NCBI GenBank assembly: GCA_002077045.2
Contig: KZ111192.1
Span: forward strand, 1-64,000
Length of the DNA: 64,000 nt
DNA from: Rachicladosporium sp. CCFEE 5018
Taxonomy: Eukaryota > Ascomycota > Dothideomycetes > Cladosporiales > Cladosporiaceae
Reading direction: 5' to 3'
Part shown: one piece after another, positions 1-11,079 of the stretch
Numbering within the stretch: position 1 is the first letter of the stretch
Layout of the letters: each line of letters starts with the position of its first letter
Notes under the pieces: generated by a model
The model's database searches: none
What the model was told of the DNA's origin: nothing
The model's input: the letters and a program-made list of their open reading frames with translations, nothing else
Program-made: the position numbers and the translations under genes

Positions 1-108
1 AACCCTAACCCTAACCCTAACCCTAACCCTAACCCTAACCCTAACCCTAACCCTAACCCTAACCCTAACCCTAACCCTAACCCTAACCCTAACCCTAACC
101 CTAACCCT
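1..108. repeat. Telomere, (AACCCT)18
   Basis: Eighteen perfect copies of the hexamer AACCCT start at the first base, so the TTAGGG strand runs 5' to 3' toward the chromosome end. The tract changes directly into unique sequence at 109. This is the canonical telomere of filamentous ascomycetes, and its position marks the physical left end of the scaffold. The 221 bases that follow (109-329) show no gene. Confidence 0.98.
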
Positions 109-329
109 GACGATGCCGGACTGAATGACTAAGCTGGCGACGTCGATATGGACCTCCTGGTTGACGTACGCAAATACCATAGTAAAGTGCGTGGCCTAAA
201 ACTCAGCAATGGGTGCAGCAGTCTGCGGTGGGCGGATGTGCTTGAGGATCTCTCCTGGGCGCAAGGGGCCGATGGGCAGTAGAACATCGCGACACCATAG
301 TAGGTGTGAGGGTCCCACGCCACCAGGCG

Positions 330-1736
330 TTATACGACCTCAGCTTGCTCTGTCTCCGCATCTGTGGCATTGACAGTGCGCACGGTCTCATCAGCAGTCG
401 CAATAGCTGGTGCTAATGCAGCGTCGGTAGTCGACGCGAAGCTTGGCAGGCCATATTCACGGAGTACGTCGTGAAACGCCGCCGGCATGCCTTCGAACGT
501 GTCCCACAAAACTTGCGGAGTGTCGCTGGATTTGCGTGGCACTATAGTGTCTTCTTCTCGGTCTACACCAGGCTCTGCCTTGATGCGACAGTCTTTCCTT
601 TTGATCGTGATGTCGAACTCAGGTGGAGACGCGGTGTCATCCTGGTCTTGAGTTTCGGTGTCAGTCTCCTCGTCCTCGGCGTCCTTATCAGCAGTTCATC
701 AAGTGTGGCCCCGCTGGCGCTGAGCGCAGCGAGGGCGCTGTCGATATTATCCTAGCCGAAGACAGTCTTGAGTGCATCCGCAACGAATCTGTCTTCCCGG
801 GTGCAAAAGCTCGCGAAGACGAACGCCTCTTTCACGAGGTCCGGGATTGAGCTAGGCAACTCCTCCATGGCAACCCTGCGCTTCTGTGTGTCCAAGCTGA
901 ACCAGGCCAGCGAGCAGTTCGGCTCCAGAGCGTTGAACACATTTTCAAGAGTGACGGCGTTGAGCGTGACGGAGACGCTGGACGCCATGGACAGAGGCAC
1001 TGTATGCTGGAGGGGAGCCAGGGCAAAGATCAAGGTCAGACTGCCACCAGCAGTGAGCTGGGCAGGATAGCGGTCAGGGTAGGGAAGGGGCAACGCCTCG
1101 CGGTCCAACTGCATGGCTGGCGAACGACCAGAGTGCCATGGTTATTGGCAACGAGGGTATTGAGCTTGGTCAGCGCCTACTTGAGGAGACAACGGTACGC
1201 GGTAGCAGCCTCGGGGCTGGGTGTTAGGGTTCGCGGTAGAGACCTTTGACAAGCCTATCATTGCACTCGGTCTCCAAGAGGACGATTTTGGTCTCGATGA
1301 TTTTGCGCATCAATGTGCAGCCGGTATCGGTCTTCGAGCAGCTACCTCTCGGTGGGGAATATATATTCCAGGCTTTGACGTCGGAGGAGACGGCGGACTT
1401 GTTGGAACTGAGACGGCGTTCTATCCTCTTGATGAGATCGTTCGCCGAAATGTTGATAAGAGGGCCGAGAACAGGCAGTATCACGCTAGTGTGGAGATGG
1501 TGAGTTGGGATGTTAGGTGCAGGATGCTGAAGACGAGCAGATGCAAGGATGTAGTGTTCGCTTACTGTTAACCTTCGGGGGCGCAGCAGCTGAACCACGT
1601 GCAGGTGGCCCAGCAATATAATGAAGATGGAGACGTCGTAGGCAATAAGTGAGGTGCAGCGTAGGAGCGACAGAGGAGAAGTGGATGGAGACGAGAGAAA
1701 TGATACCAGATAACTTATCTCATGCGATCGTGTCAT
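330..1736 (-). pseudogene. Unidentified subtelomeric gene, probably decayed or multi-exon
   Basis: Three open segments on the minus strand read like protein but not in one frame. The first (1736-1224) contains the stretch LIKRIERRLSSNKSAVSSD. The second (about 1114-752) contains VTLENVFNALEPNCSLAWF and ends at a TAG. The third (about 700-330) is acidic (AEDEETDTETQDQDD) and then reads LWDTFEGMPAAFHDVLREYG. They may be exons of one gene, or one gene broken by frameshifts; I could not place convincing splice sites for all joins. I do not recognise the family. No related sequence appears in the second subtelomere copy. It could also be chance open frames, though the composition argues against that. 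Confidence 0.35.
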
Positions 1737-2209
1737 GATGACGCAGGCTCCTGCTCATATGCGCGACTTGTGATGTCCAAGTGATGCCGTCCGTCTGTTG
1801 CACATCTCTTGATGTTCCCACTGTATTGGCGAGCACAGAACAACTGCGATCGTCGCCAGTCCTATGTTCTTGCGTGAGTCTGACGACACTCTACATGGCA
1901 AATACCCCTTGCCAAGGCGCCTCTACGCTTCATCGCAGCAGCCAAGGGTCGATGAAAGTACTGGCAAGAATCAGAGCGCTACGCCTGCCTGGATGTGGCT
2001 TCTCTTCGGGAGAACAGGGGTGCGAGCACGCTTGAGGCTTGCAGTCCGCCCTCATGTGCTCGAATCCCACGTATTGGGAACCGTCAGCGCGAGGAAGAGC
2101 ACGGCAACTGATGTGCCTTCTGCATCCGAGTGTCCAGCAGTCCGAGCTGTAGCGTGAATCGATATCGCATAGATGTACAACGGGCTCCATGGGCCGAGTT
2201 GCGGACGAA
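1737..2209. other. Subtelomeric spacer, nothing recognised
   Basis: No convincing gene, repeat or RNA. It lies outside the duplicated block, whose recognisable homology to copy 2 begins at about 2210. CpA and TpG are frequent, so the stretch is not RIP-mutated. Confidence 0.5.
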
Positions 2210-3139
2210 TCCAGTGATCTACCACGTGATCAGCCTTTGTTGTCATAACGCGCCTGCCAGATCGTTACCTGGAGCAAGCTCCGGACTCCCGAAAGCGACG
2301 CTCTGCGCCGCCCAACACAGCCGCTTGGCTCATTGCCGATGCTCCCCTTCTTCTACCAGGCAGCTACGTTGCCTCATACCATGCATGTTGATATGCGGAG
2401 TTGTGAGACGGAATGGTGGATTGGGGCACCAGATGGAAACGGCACCTCCGCGCGGGGGAGCCTTGGCGATGCTTCTACCTCTCATCCTCGTCATTCTCAT
2501 ACTTGCACCCTTGCCTCTATCATAGCCGGCTTAGTCTCCTTCGAAGCAGGTACCACACAGCACCCTAGCGAGCTTCTAGCTCAGGTACGAGAAGATGTAG
2601 AGATTGGTGTGATCAAGGAGTATGGTTCTGTTAGAGCTCCGACTGGGACCGAGGAGACCATCTCGCGGACCCTACGTAAGTACGCATCTCTCTTTCCTTT
2701 GCTCTGTCGCTACCTTTACGTCTGCCCGCGATTTTCACGGATTATCACGAACGCAATGACAAGGAGCGAGTCATCAAGGCTTTCGCTTCCGAGTGCTAAC
2801 ATCAGGGCCTCCGTTCACTCGCGAACGGATTCCCCGAAAGCGGTGTGAGCTATGAGCCTTGCCTAGCATCATCACAGTGCGGGTCCTGCGTACTAGGCAG
2901 ACAACAGCTGCGCTTATTGCGAGTCAGGCATTCGATGTGTCTACTATATGAGGGGAAGACATGACTTTCAATCGGTAGCAAATCGCCCGAACCCGAACTG
3001 ACTTCAACGCACATGCGGGGTGCATGGCATGGGCATACTTCGGTTGCGGAGGATGTGGACGGCAGAGACGACTCCACGCAGTCAAAAGGCAACCTGATGG
3101 CGCCGATGGGCAACGCTCTAGCAGGAACATCAATCCGCG
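2210..3139. other. Unmutated counterpart of the RIP-mutated repeat; possible gene remnant
   Basis: This is the telomere-proximal part of the duplicated block and it keeps its CpA and TpG dinucleotides. A plus-strand open segment (about 2333-2848) contains protein-like pieces such as ELLAQVREDVEIGVIKEYG, and a later frame reads NDKERVIKAFASEC before a stop at about 2810. A GTAAGT donor follows at about 2675. I cannot identify the family or build a full model. It may be a mobile element or gene fragment, since its partner in copy 2 was recognised as a repeat and mutated. Confidence 0.4.
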
Positions 3140-5866
3140 ATGGCGCCACTAACCCAGCTTAAGCACTTGTTGCTCCCAATCTTTGCGCTGCACGCATCAG
3201 CGTAGGTAAATTCGGGCCTCTTCATTCGACCATCGCTTATACATATTTAGGTTTGTCGACTATGGACGTGTATACCCATCGTCCTACGCGATCGGCGGCG
3301 CACCCACCATCGACGCCAATACCGCTTATGCCAAGAAGCACATCACCTTGTCGCCCTCCTCCCCGTTCGTGACCATCGACTATGCAAATGAAGTCGCCGG
3401 ATTCCCGTTCTTCGAGGTTGCCGAGCTCTCGGGACCGACACAAATCGAGGTGAAGTACAGCGAGGAATACAATGCCCTGCTGGAACCTCAGAGCGACGGA
3501 CCATGGACCTTCTCGAATGGCTTGTCGAACACATTCCGAACGGAGACGTTCAATCTGACCAGCACTGGATTGACCGAGTCCTACTTCGTGCAAGGTGGAC
3601 AAAGATGGCAGACCGTCCGGCTTCTGACCAGTGACCCGATCACGTTCACTACGATTGGTTTGAGGGCCACCTCGGCCCACATCGCAGCAGACAAGGTGCC
3701 AGGTCAGCTCAGAACATCGAACCCTATCTATAACGATATCTGGGACCTTGGAGCTCGTGTCGTGCAAGCAGCCTGCATAGACGCTGGTAACGCTCCAGCC
3801 ACATGGGAACTCACTGACCAGGGTGCACTCATTCGCGGTCAGACCACTGCACAGTCCGCGAAGGGCCTGGGCTTCGCGAACTATACCATGACATTCTTCA
3901 CCAAGATCGTGCGAAGCGGTACAGGCTGGAAGATTGTCAGCGGGACGACACCGTATGGCGGAAGCTTTGTTCTCACCTCCGACTACCCGAGTGGCAACAC
4001 CTTCGTCAACACCAATCGCACGGTTCTCCCGCCCAATACTTTGATCTTCAACTGGGGCTGGAACATCTTTAACCAGACGACGGTCATCACTAGTACGAAC
4101 CAGTACTATCCGGTTCCGGCGCGTCGCTGAAGGCCAGTGGCACAAGATCACGACCAGTATCAGTGGCGCGGGTTACAACGTGAGCTTGAACGATATCCCC
4201 ATTGCCTTTGTTCCGATCGCTCTAGCGGTATCTAGTCCAGGAGGCGCGCGCTTTGGATCAGGATCACCAACGAAAGGTACAATAGGATTTGGACCCAGCC
4301 AGGACCAGATCGCCTACTTCACGAATGTGTCTGTCACCGCAGCGAACGGAACTGCGCTGTACTACAATGATTTGAAAGGCGCGGCTACGCTCGCGGAGTA
4401 TAGTATTGACAGTCTTGACACATCGATATGCCTTGACGGAGCGAAGCGGGATCGCTTGGTCTGGGTTGGCGACTTCTACCGTGAGACACTCGAGATCCAT
4501 ACGCGTTTCGTACAGTATGCTGACCTCTTTCAGACACCTCCAAAGTCATTCCAGCGTCTACTGCTCGCTTCGACTACATTCTTGGAACGATCAAGTATGC
4601 CTTGGACTGGCAGAGGGCGTCTCCGCCTTCCCAGGGCTTAGTTCCTATCGTAAGTGACTGCGCGCATCCGACCTCATACTGGGTCACTGCTGACAAGGAG
4701 AACAGAGCGGTTACATGGGCTCCCGACCGGAGTACAAGGACGCGCTAACTAGCATCTATGGAGGACTCAACGATTATCAGGATCTATTCCTCACCTCAAT
4801 CGGCGAATACTACCGCTACACTGCAGATGTGAACGGCCTGAGGCCATACTGGACGCAGATCAAGAACCTTGTGACAGCACGACTTGCATTCATCGACCCT
4901 GTATCCGGTCTGGTAGCCGGCAAGGGTGCATCGTACTTCCTCGGACCCGTCAACGGCAGCGCTCCGACAGCTCTGTTCTCTGCTTCGCTGCGTATACTCG
5001 TACCTATTGCGAAGGCCTTGAACGACGATGCGGCAGCCGCTCTTTACACCACGACCGCTGACAACCTGAACGCTGCGCTGAACGCGAAGCTGTGGAACCC
5101 TCAGCTCGGAGTATACTCGCTCTCATTGGCTTCGCCATCGAACTACTCCCTCACCGCAATAGCATGGACCATTCTTTCCGGCGCCGCGAACAGCTCACAG
5201 GCTGCGTCCATGGTGGCCAAGATGCCCGAGCTCAGGCTCGGAATTGGCTATAAGACAAGCAGCGCCGACGTCAGCTCACCCGACTACGAGCTCTCTCCAA
5301 ACACCCAAGGCATGCTCCTCGACGCTCTGTTCAAAGCCCATCGTGATCTCGGCGTCACGAGCTTGACAGTCGCAAAGTCTCTGCTTGACGACATGTGGTC
5401 CAAGATGGTGACGCAGGATGTGTACTACAGCGGCGCGAGTTGGGAGTACCTAAATCCTGTTGGAAAGCCAGGAATACAGCTCTTCACTTCCTTGGCCCAC
5501 CCGTGGGGCGCCGCGCCGACATACGTGCTACCAGAGTATGCCCTAGGTATCTCACCGACCTCAGCCGAGTATCAGACTTTCAACTTCCAGCCGCTGCTGC
5601 AAGGTCTTGATCTCACCGAAGTCAACGGCACTGTAGTGACACCATACGGCAACATCCATGCCGAGTGGCAAATTGTCGACAACGGACGAGGCGTAATCGT
5701 GTCGGCAACGGTGCCGAAAGGCACCACAGGAAACCTGGTATTGCCAGCGGGAAGCAATGCTGAATGCGAAGGACGACAGTACCACGGTGGTCATGTTCAA
5801 TTGCATGGTGGGCGACGCTCGAACGTTCATATCCGTCACGGAGGACAGGGAGGGCGTCACTGGTAG
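3140..5866 (+). pseudogene. GH78 alpha-L-rhamnosidase, copy 1, broken by a 2-base deletion
   Basis: GH78 enzymes hydrolyse terminal L-rhamnose from plant glycans such as rhamnogalacturonan and flavonoid glycosides. Exons by inspection are 3140-3201, 3251-4480, 4534-4649 and 4706-5866. The first encodes a signal peptide (MAPLTQLKHLLLPIFALHASA) and splices to FVDYGRVYPSS. A lectin-like inserted segment (SQDQIAYFTNV) precedes the motif DGAKRDRLVWVGDFYH, which is spliced across intron 2, and then the barrel region (QDLFLTSIGEYYRY). Near 4121-4130 it is 2 bases shorter than copy 2, giving a TGA at 4128-4130 after about codon 313; the summed exons (2569 bases) are not a multiple of 3. The lesion is not in a homopolymer. 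Unless it is an assembly error the product is truncated and inactive. Upstream is a spacer; downstream is a convergent MFS gene. Confidence 0.85.
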
Positions 5867-6457
5867 GTGTTATTTTCTCTGGGCATATGACACCCTCTCC
5901 AGTGAGAGGTGGGCCAGGCTCTGATGCCGAAGCTGGCGAATCGTTGGCACGGCTGAGGAGCTTCTCGTCCCTGTCGAGGTCACTATCACTACCACAGAAT
6001 AGCGTATGAACCACAACCTACATCGGTGCTTCCATCCAATCAATTTCAGCGTGACTGTCCCAAGCAGCGCCACGCAAGTGACAAAGGTAGTGGACCACTC
6101 GAGGGGTCCAAATTTTCGACGCTGCTTGGATATATCGCACCATGACAAAGAAACATTGTCAGTCTCGCCCTGGAGAGAGATCTTCAAGAACATAAGCTGA
6201 ACTCTCACTCACAGTGTAGACCCGCTCGCACTGTCACGGTGTCGCATATGTTACCATTCGCCTTCACAGAATTTCGATTACTAGAGCTCTGCATCTTCTG
6301 TCTCACGCGTGACCGCCAACAACTGTCACTATCGCGCCAAAGCCATCCGGCGGCGATAGCTGGAACAAGACTCTTAATACACACAGCGCCCTCGAGGCTG
6401 TCGTTAGATCGAATGTGAGAGTAATGAAGCATGAGACACAATTTCCCCTTGAACAGA
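5867..6457. other. Convergent intergenic spacer
   Basis: This is the 3' flank of both GH78 (+) and the MFS gene (-). No gene is supported. It aligns with 16343-16931 with scattered differences and small indels, as expected of unconstrained sequence. Confidence 0.6.
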
Positions 6458-8281
6458 CTACATACTCGATGCCCTTGACCGCCTTAGTGGCGTCCTCTCA
6501 TGTGCATCAAGTGACGACCGCCCAGCACCAAGACTACTCCTCATCATGTTACTGTGTCTCCTCCTTGGCGTGTCGTGCGGCAAGAAGCTAGCAATCGGCT
6601 CCACCACAGCGTGTACCTCGTGCTGTATGCCATCAGTCCGCTGGCGAACAGCGATAGCCTGCACTGCGCCGACGGCCGCCACAGCTGCACTGGCCCACCA
6701 TGCTATGGGCGTTAACTCCATCTGTATGCCGACACCGTAGAGATACCCTGCGATGGGCGAGGCGATGGTTCTGCATGCGGCGCCAGTCGATGCTGCGAGG
6801 CCGTTGATCTTGCCTAGAGAGCTGGAGCTTGGTACAGCTTCCTTGATCAAGATCAGCAGCACTGGGTATGCTACAATCGAGAGCAGGTTGCGAATGGTCA
6901 GACAAGCAAAGAGTCCAGGGTACAGCCACTTCTCCGGAAGCCATGCTAGCCAAGGTACCACGAAGTACGCCAGCGGGTGGCACATCGTGACTACTATGAA
7001 TGACTTCCAGATCCCGAGCCAGCTTGCCATCAGCGGGAAGATGATGGCTTGAATGAATAGTGCAATGAGTCCCTGTATTGACAAGATGACTCCGACATCA
7101 TGAACGCTGAGGCCAAGTCCGCCAGCGAACGATAAGGTTTGCGGCTCCTCTGCAAGGAGACTTCGTCCGCCGGGCGGACTGCGAGCGTCTTGCAGGTAGA
7201 TTGGCAAGAGATGGTCGTAGGTCATACTGTGATATGTGAAGATGCCCAGCGCGACGACTAGCATGATGACCTGGCTTGTGAAAGCTTTCTGCGAGACTGG
7301 ATCCGCTTGTGCTAACACAAGATCTTGAGCTTCCTCCCAGTCTATGGCTTCCTCTTCAATCGCGTTGAATGTGCCGTAGCTCTCGCGCGTGAAGTCCGCA
7401 GGCGCAAAGTTGTCGGTAGCTTGTGTCGCCATGCTCGACTTCCTGAAGTGCTGATTCGGTGGCTGCACCACACCCGCTCGCAGCTTCTCCGGGTGGGTCT
7501 CCTCGATGAACAACCAGCCACAAATGATTGATATGACCATCAGTCCAGCGCAGATCAGATTGGGGAGCAGATATGGGAACTTGGCGAAGAGCCCGTCTGC
7601 AGGGAAGAGCTTGGGGAAGTTGGTTACCGGCTCTGCAAAGTAGCCTCCAATGGATGGACCGAGGATAGTACCAATAGACCACACGAACGGCATGACTGCG
7701 TAGGCCTTGGGCTGATGCTTCGGATTGATCACGATCTCACCAACCATGGTCTGTATGACTCCAGCATTGCCGTTAAGCACTCCTCCAGTGATGCGACCAG
7801 CGAGAGCGACCCAGATGTTCGGCGCTAGACCAACGGTGAGTAGAGACACGATCGTGCCTACACAACCGAAGATGACTACCGGCTTACGACCTATTCGATC
7901 TGACATGGCTCCCCAGAACCTGTGGAACATCATGATTTAGCACTGATATTGGCCCAGACAGGGGAAACGCACACACTGATACTCACATGCCCGAACATGA
8001 CTCTGCAAGAGAGAAGCTCGATATCAAGATACCGGCGTAAAAGGATGCGCTGCTCTTGTCGCCGACATTAAAATGGAGCACAAGTTTCCAGCTGTAGGGG
8101 AAGATGCTTGTGATGGCGATAGGCTCGGAGACGCGCACCAGGCCTATATCCTAGTGTCAGGGAAGGGTTCGGCAGCGCGACCATAGACCGGGTAGTCTGC
8201 GGACTCACCGAGCAAGAAGAGCTGCCATGCTGGGAACTTGTCTGGGTCTGGCGATGGAGGTCCTTGGATTGTAAGCGCCAT
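6458..8281 (-). CDS. Major facilitator superfamily transporter (DHA1/ZIFL type), copy 1
   Basis: Predicted plasma-membrane transporter of 563 residues. Exons on the minus strand are 8281-8209, 8143-7987 and 7919-6458, giving 1692 coding bases in frame. The short first exon begins MALTIQGPPSPDPDKFP. The MFS motif A lies across the last splice (GMFWGAMSDRIGRKPV), and hydrophobic helices follow through about residue 500, with a basic, Ser/Arg-rich cytoplasmic tail (PRRRHSNMMRSSLGAG). The central loop carries a PPGGRS segment. Fungal proteins of this type are often annotated as ZIFL-like or multidrug transporters. Lying between two carbohydrase genes it may move a sugar or another small molecule, but the substrate cannot be read from sequence. 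It is about 98% identical to the copy at 16932-18753 and looks intact. Confidence 0.88.
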
Positions 8282-9261
8282 GATCGAGGATTGTGTGACC
8301 AGTCTTACGATGCCTTCTCCCAAAGCACTCCGTAATACGTCCTGCTATGCAATCCTTCTCTTTGCCACCCGATTCCAGCTCTTTCAAGTGCGCTTTTGGT
8401 GCCGTGAAGTGAAGGTGCTCGCGGCGGTTTTGGTGGTAGATACTGCTGTGCCGAGCATTGGGAGATGATAGAATGGCGAGCACTCAAGGCGAGTAAGGGT
8501 ATATGAGAGGAACGTGAGGAAAGGGCATTGGAGATGTATCGAAGTCCCGGACTTGCACGTGGAACCCTCGCCTTCCCCACCGCCGCCCCGCGCTGCTTGG
8601 CATCCCAGCAAACCTACTTCCAGGTACCGGACCTCCGCCCCCGACCTCCGGTGATGTCTCATCTCGGCCAGCACCCTTCTCACTCCAAGACAACTACGAC
8701 ACATTGCATAGCTCCAGACGTATATTGAGAGTTGGGAGCATGTCGGCAGATTCACTGGGAGGAGACGCTAGCGCAGGTACATCGACATTCCTTGCAGCTC
8801 TCATCCGCTTTCAAACACTGCTCAAGCATGCTCGAGGCTCAACAGTGTCGAATATTGCGCCTGCTACGTGCATCTCGTTTGTTGAACCCCACATGATCAC
8901 GCCTGTCACGAGCCTCCTGAGCTCGAGATGGTACCGTAGCATCTTGGCATTCTCGTTCTGCAGCAGCGTGAGCCGCGATTAGCCTGAGTTCAACATCAGC
9001 TCATAGCAAGAAGCTGGAGACCCCATTTGTACCCCGCCTGCCATATCTTCTCCTCACAGGATCGAAGTAGCCGTACTGACTCGACATCACACGAGTGCTG
9101 CCATAGTCCCGACTGACAGCATCGCACGGCATCAATGCCTCTTGGCCATGACGCTCTTCGCAGAGACACTCCTCCGAGATCGTGAAGTAAAACGAAGGTA
9201 AATATATCAGGCGAGGTAAGTAGGTTTCCTCGAGCATTTCCTCCGTCAACAGTGATTCAAG
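8282..9261. promoter_or_regulatory. Shared MFS/GH43 divergent promoter region, copy 1
   Basis: These 980 bases separate the divergent MFS (-) and GH43 (+) starts. No gene is supported. Two tracts stay nearly identical to copy 2 while neighbouring bases diverge. One is about 8541-8590 and contains the palindrome CACGTG in TCCCGGACTTGCACGTGG. The other is about 8727-8799, beginning GAGAGTTGGGAGCATGTCGG. These may be binding sites for regulators of the divergent pair; this is inferred from conservation alone. Confidence 0.5.
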
Positions 9262-11079
9262 ATGCATCTGAAGACTGTTGCCATCGGTGTCTTGGGCGCC
9301 CTGGCTTCATCAAGCCTTGCTCAGAATGTCTCCACCTACAACAACCCCATCATCACTGGCTTCCACCCAGACCCGACCTGCACCTTTGTGCCAGAACTTG
9401 ACAACACCTTCTTCTGCACGCTCTCAAGCTTTCTCACCTTCCCAGGACTACCGATATACGCAAGTCGCGACTTGATCAATTGGAAGCTTGTCTCCAACGC
9501 ACTGAGCCGACTAGATCAGCTCCCCGCACTAGCTTTCCTGGTGCGAGGTTCGACCAGCGGCATATATGCACCAACGTTGCGCTACCGCGACGGAAAGCTC
9601 GTCATTCTAACGACGCTGGCTCACCAGGCTTTATATCCTACCAACTACACCAAGTGGGACAACTTCATTCAGACCTCAGATGACCCGTATAACTCCTCTG
9701 CATGGTCAGACCCAATCCACTTCGACTTCCCCGGTATCGACCCGTCTCCGTTCTGGGACGATGACGGCAAAGTCTACCTCACTGGCTCCTTCGACGGCAA
9801 GTCGATATTGCAGGCTGAGATCGACCTCGACACTGGCGAGGTCTTCGGCCCTCTCGTTCCGATATGGAATGGTACTGGTCTACCATCCCCGGAAGCACCA
9901 CACATGTACAAGCGCGATGGCTGGTACTACTTACTTACAGCCGAGGGAGGCACGAGGGAACGGCACCGCTCGAACTTCGCTCGTTCTCGCAACATCTACG
10001 GGCCGTACATTGGCGACCCAGCAAATCCAGTCCTCAGTGGATATCTGAGCCAGTCCTACTTCCAAGCAGTCGGACATTCCGATATCTTCAAAGATGCGCT
10101 AGGTCAGTACTGGGCCATCGCCCTCGCAGTCCGTGCTGGGTACAGCTACAACTTTGACCCCTACAACTCCATCTTTCCCATGGGACGAGAGGCACAGTTG
10201 ACCCCAGTGAAGTGGCCGACCAACGAATGGCCAACATACCAGAACGTCTCTGGCGTAATGACTGGAGACTTTGTGCTCCCACAGAACCCAGACTCATCCA
10301 CGGTACCGGAGCAGGGTGAAGGTGGTCTCAGCCAAGCCGACGACGTAGTAGACTTTGAGCCCGGCAGCAAAATCCCAGCTCATGTGTTCCACTGGCGTCT
10401 ACCCGTAGCGAAGAATTATGCAGTCTCACCAGAAGGTCATGACAACACACTCATGCTCCGCTCCTCAGTCTTCAACCTGACCAGCTTCGATGCGGACTCC
10501 ACACGCGGTCTAGGCCAGACCTTCGTCGCTCGCCGGCAGTCGCACACCCGCTTCCAGTTCAGTGTGGATGTCCAGTGGCATGGTCTCCTCACGCGAGAGC
10601 AGAACGAAGTAGGCGTCACAGCGCTGCAAGACCAGGCGCAGCACTTCGACATCTCCGTCGCGATGCTGAAGACAAACGGCACGGGAGCGATGGCACCGCA
10701 TATCCGCTTCCGCGGCATCAGCACGACAACATACCGCCTGCCAGAGCGTCTTAAGTACGTTGACGAGGCCTTTCCGCTACCGGCTCACTTGCACGGCCAG
10801 CAAGTAAGGCTGCAAGTCGAAGCCGTGAATACCACGCACTACGCCTTCTCCGCGGGACGTGGAGGATGCGATGAGGAGACCGAGATGACTGTGTATGGCT
10901 ACACAAGAGGCAATTACTTGATTCCGTACTACTCAGGGGTAGTGGTGGGTGTGTATGCGACGAGCAACGGGAAGTGGGGTGAGGGTGCTTTCACGACGTA
11001 TGTGAGTCGGTGGAGGTATACTGGGTTGGAGCAGGTGAGGGAGCTGCCTGCGGATCAGCAGGCAGTATATTGGGACTAG
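9262..11079 (+). CDS. Secreted GH43-family glycoside hydrolase, copy 1
   Basis: Intronless, 605 residues. Family 43 enzymes act as beta-xylosidases or alpha-L-arabinofuranosidases on plant hemicellulose and pectin side chains. Residues 1-20 form a signal peptide (MHLKTVAIGVLGALASSSLA). The five-bladed propeller shows the expected acidic triad: Asp37 in GFHPDPTC (base), Asp160 in GIDPSPFWDD (pKa modulator) and Glu211 in PSPEAPHMYK (acid). A C-terminal beta-sandwich spans about 370-600 (for example HVFHWRLPVAKNYAVSPEG). Many NxT/NxS sites fit secretion. The start ATG follows GTGATTCAAG and a likely promoter shared with the divergent MFS gene. About 96% identical to the copy at 19739-21556. The exact substrate is uncertain. 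Confidence 0.93.
   Translation: MHLKTVAIGVLGALASSSLAQNVSTYNNPIITGFHPDPTCTFVPELDNTFFCTLSSFLTFPGLPIYASRDLINWKLVSNALSRLDQLPALAFLVRGSTSGIYAPTLRYRDGKLVILTTLAHQALYPTNYTKWDNFIQTSDDPYNSSAWSDPIHFDFPGIDPSPFWDDDGKVYLTGSFDGKSILQAEIDLDTGEVFGPLVPIWNGTGLPSPEAPHMYKRDGWYYLLTAEGGTRERHRSNFARSRNIYGPYIGDPANPVLSGYLSQSYFQAVGHSDIFKDALGQYWAIALAVRAGYSYNFDPYNSIFPMGREAQLTPVKWPTNEWPTYQNVSGVMTGDFVLPQNPDSSTVPEQGEGGLSQADDVVDFEPGSKIPAHVFHWRLPVAKNYAVSPEGHDNTLMLRSSVFNLTSFDADSTRGLGQTFVARRQSHTRFQFSVDVQWHGLLTREQNEVGVTALQDQAQHFDISVAMLKTNGTGAMAPHIRFRGISTTTYRLPERLKYVDEAFPLPAHLHGQQVRLQVEAVNTTHYAFSAGRGGCDEETEMTVYGYTRGNYLIPYYSGVVVGVYATSNGKWGEGAFTTYVSRWRYTGLEQVRELPADQQAVYWD

Noticed and set aside
5760..5900. Possible frameshift at the GH78 C-terminus, where another frame looks more protein-like
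   Set aside because: Between the two copies, substitutions here are mostly synonymous in the annotated frame and replacing in the other, so the annotated frame is the real one.
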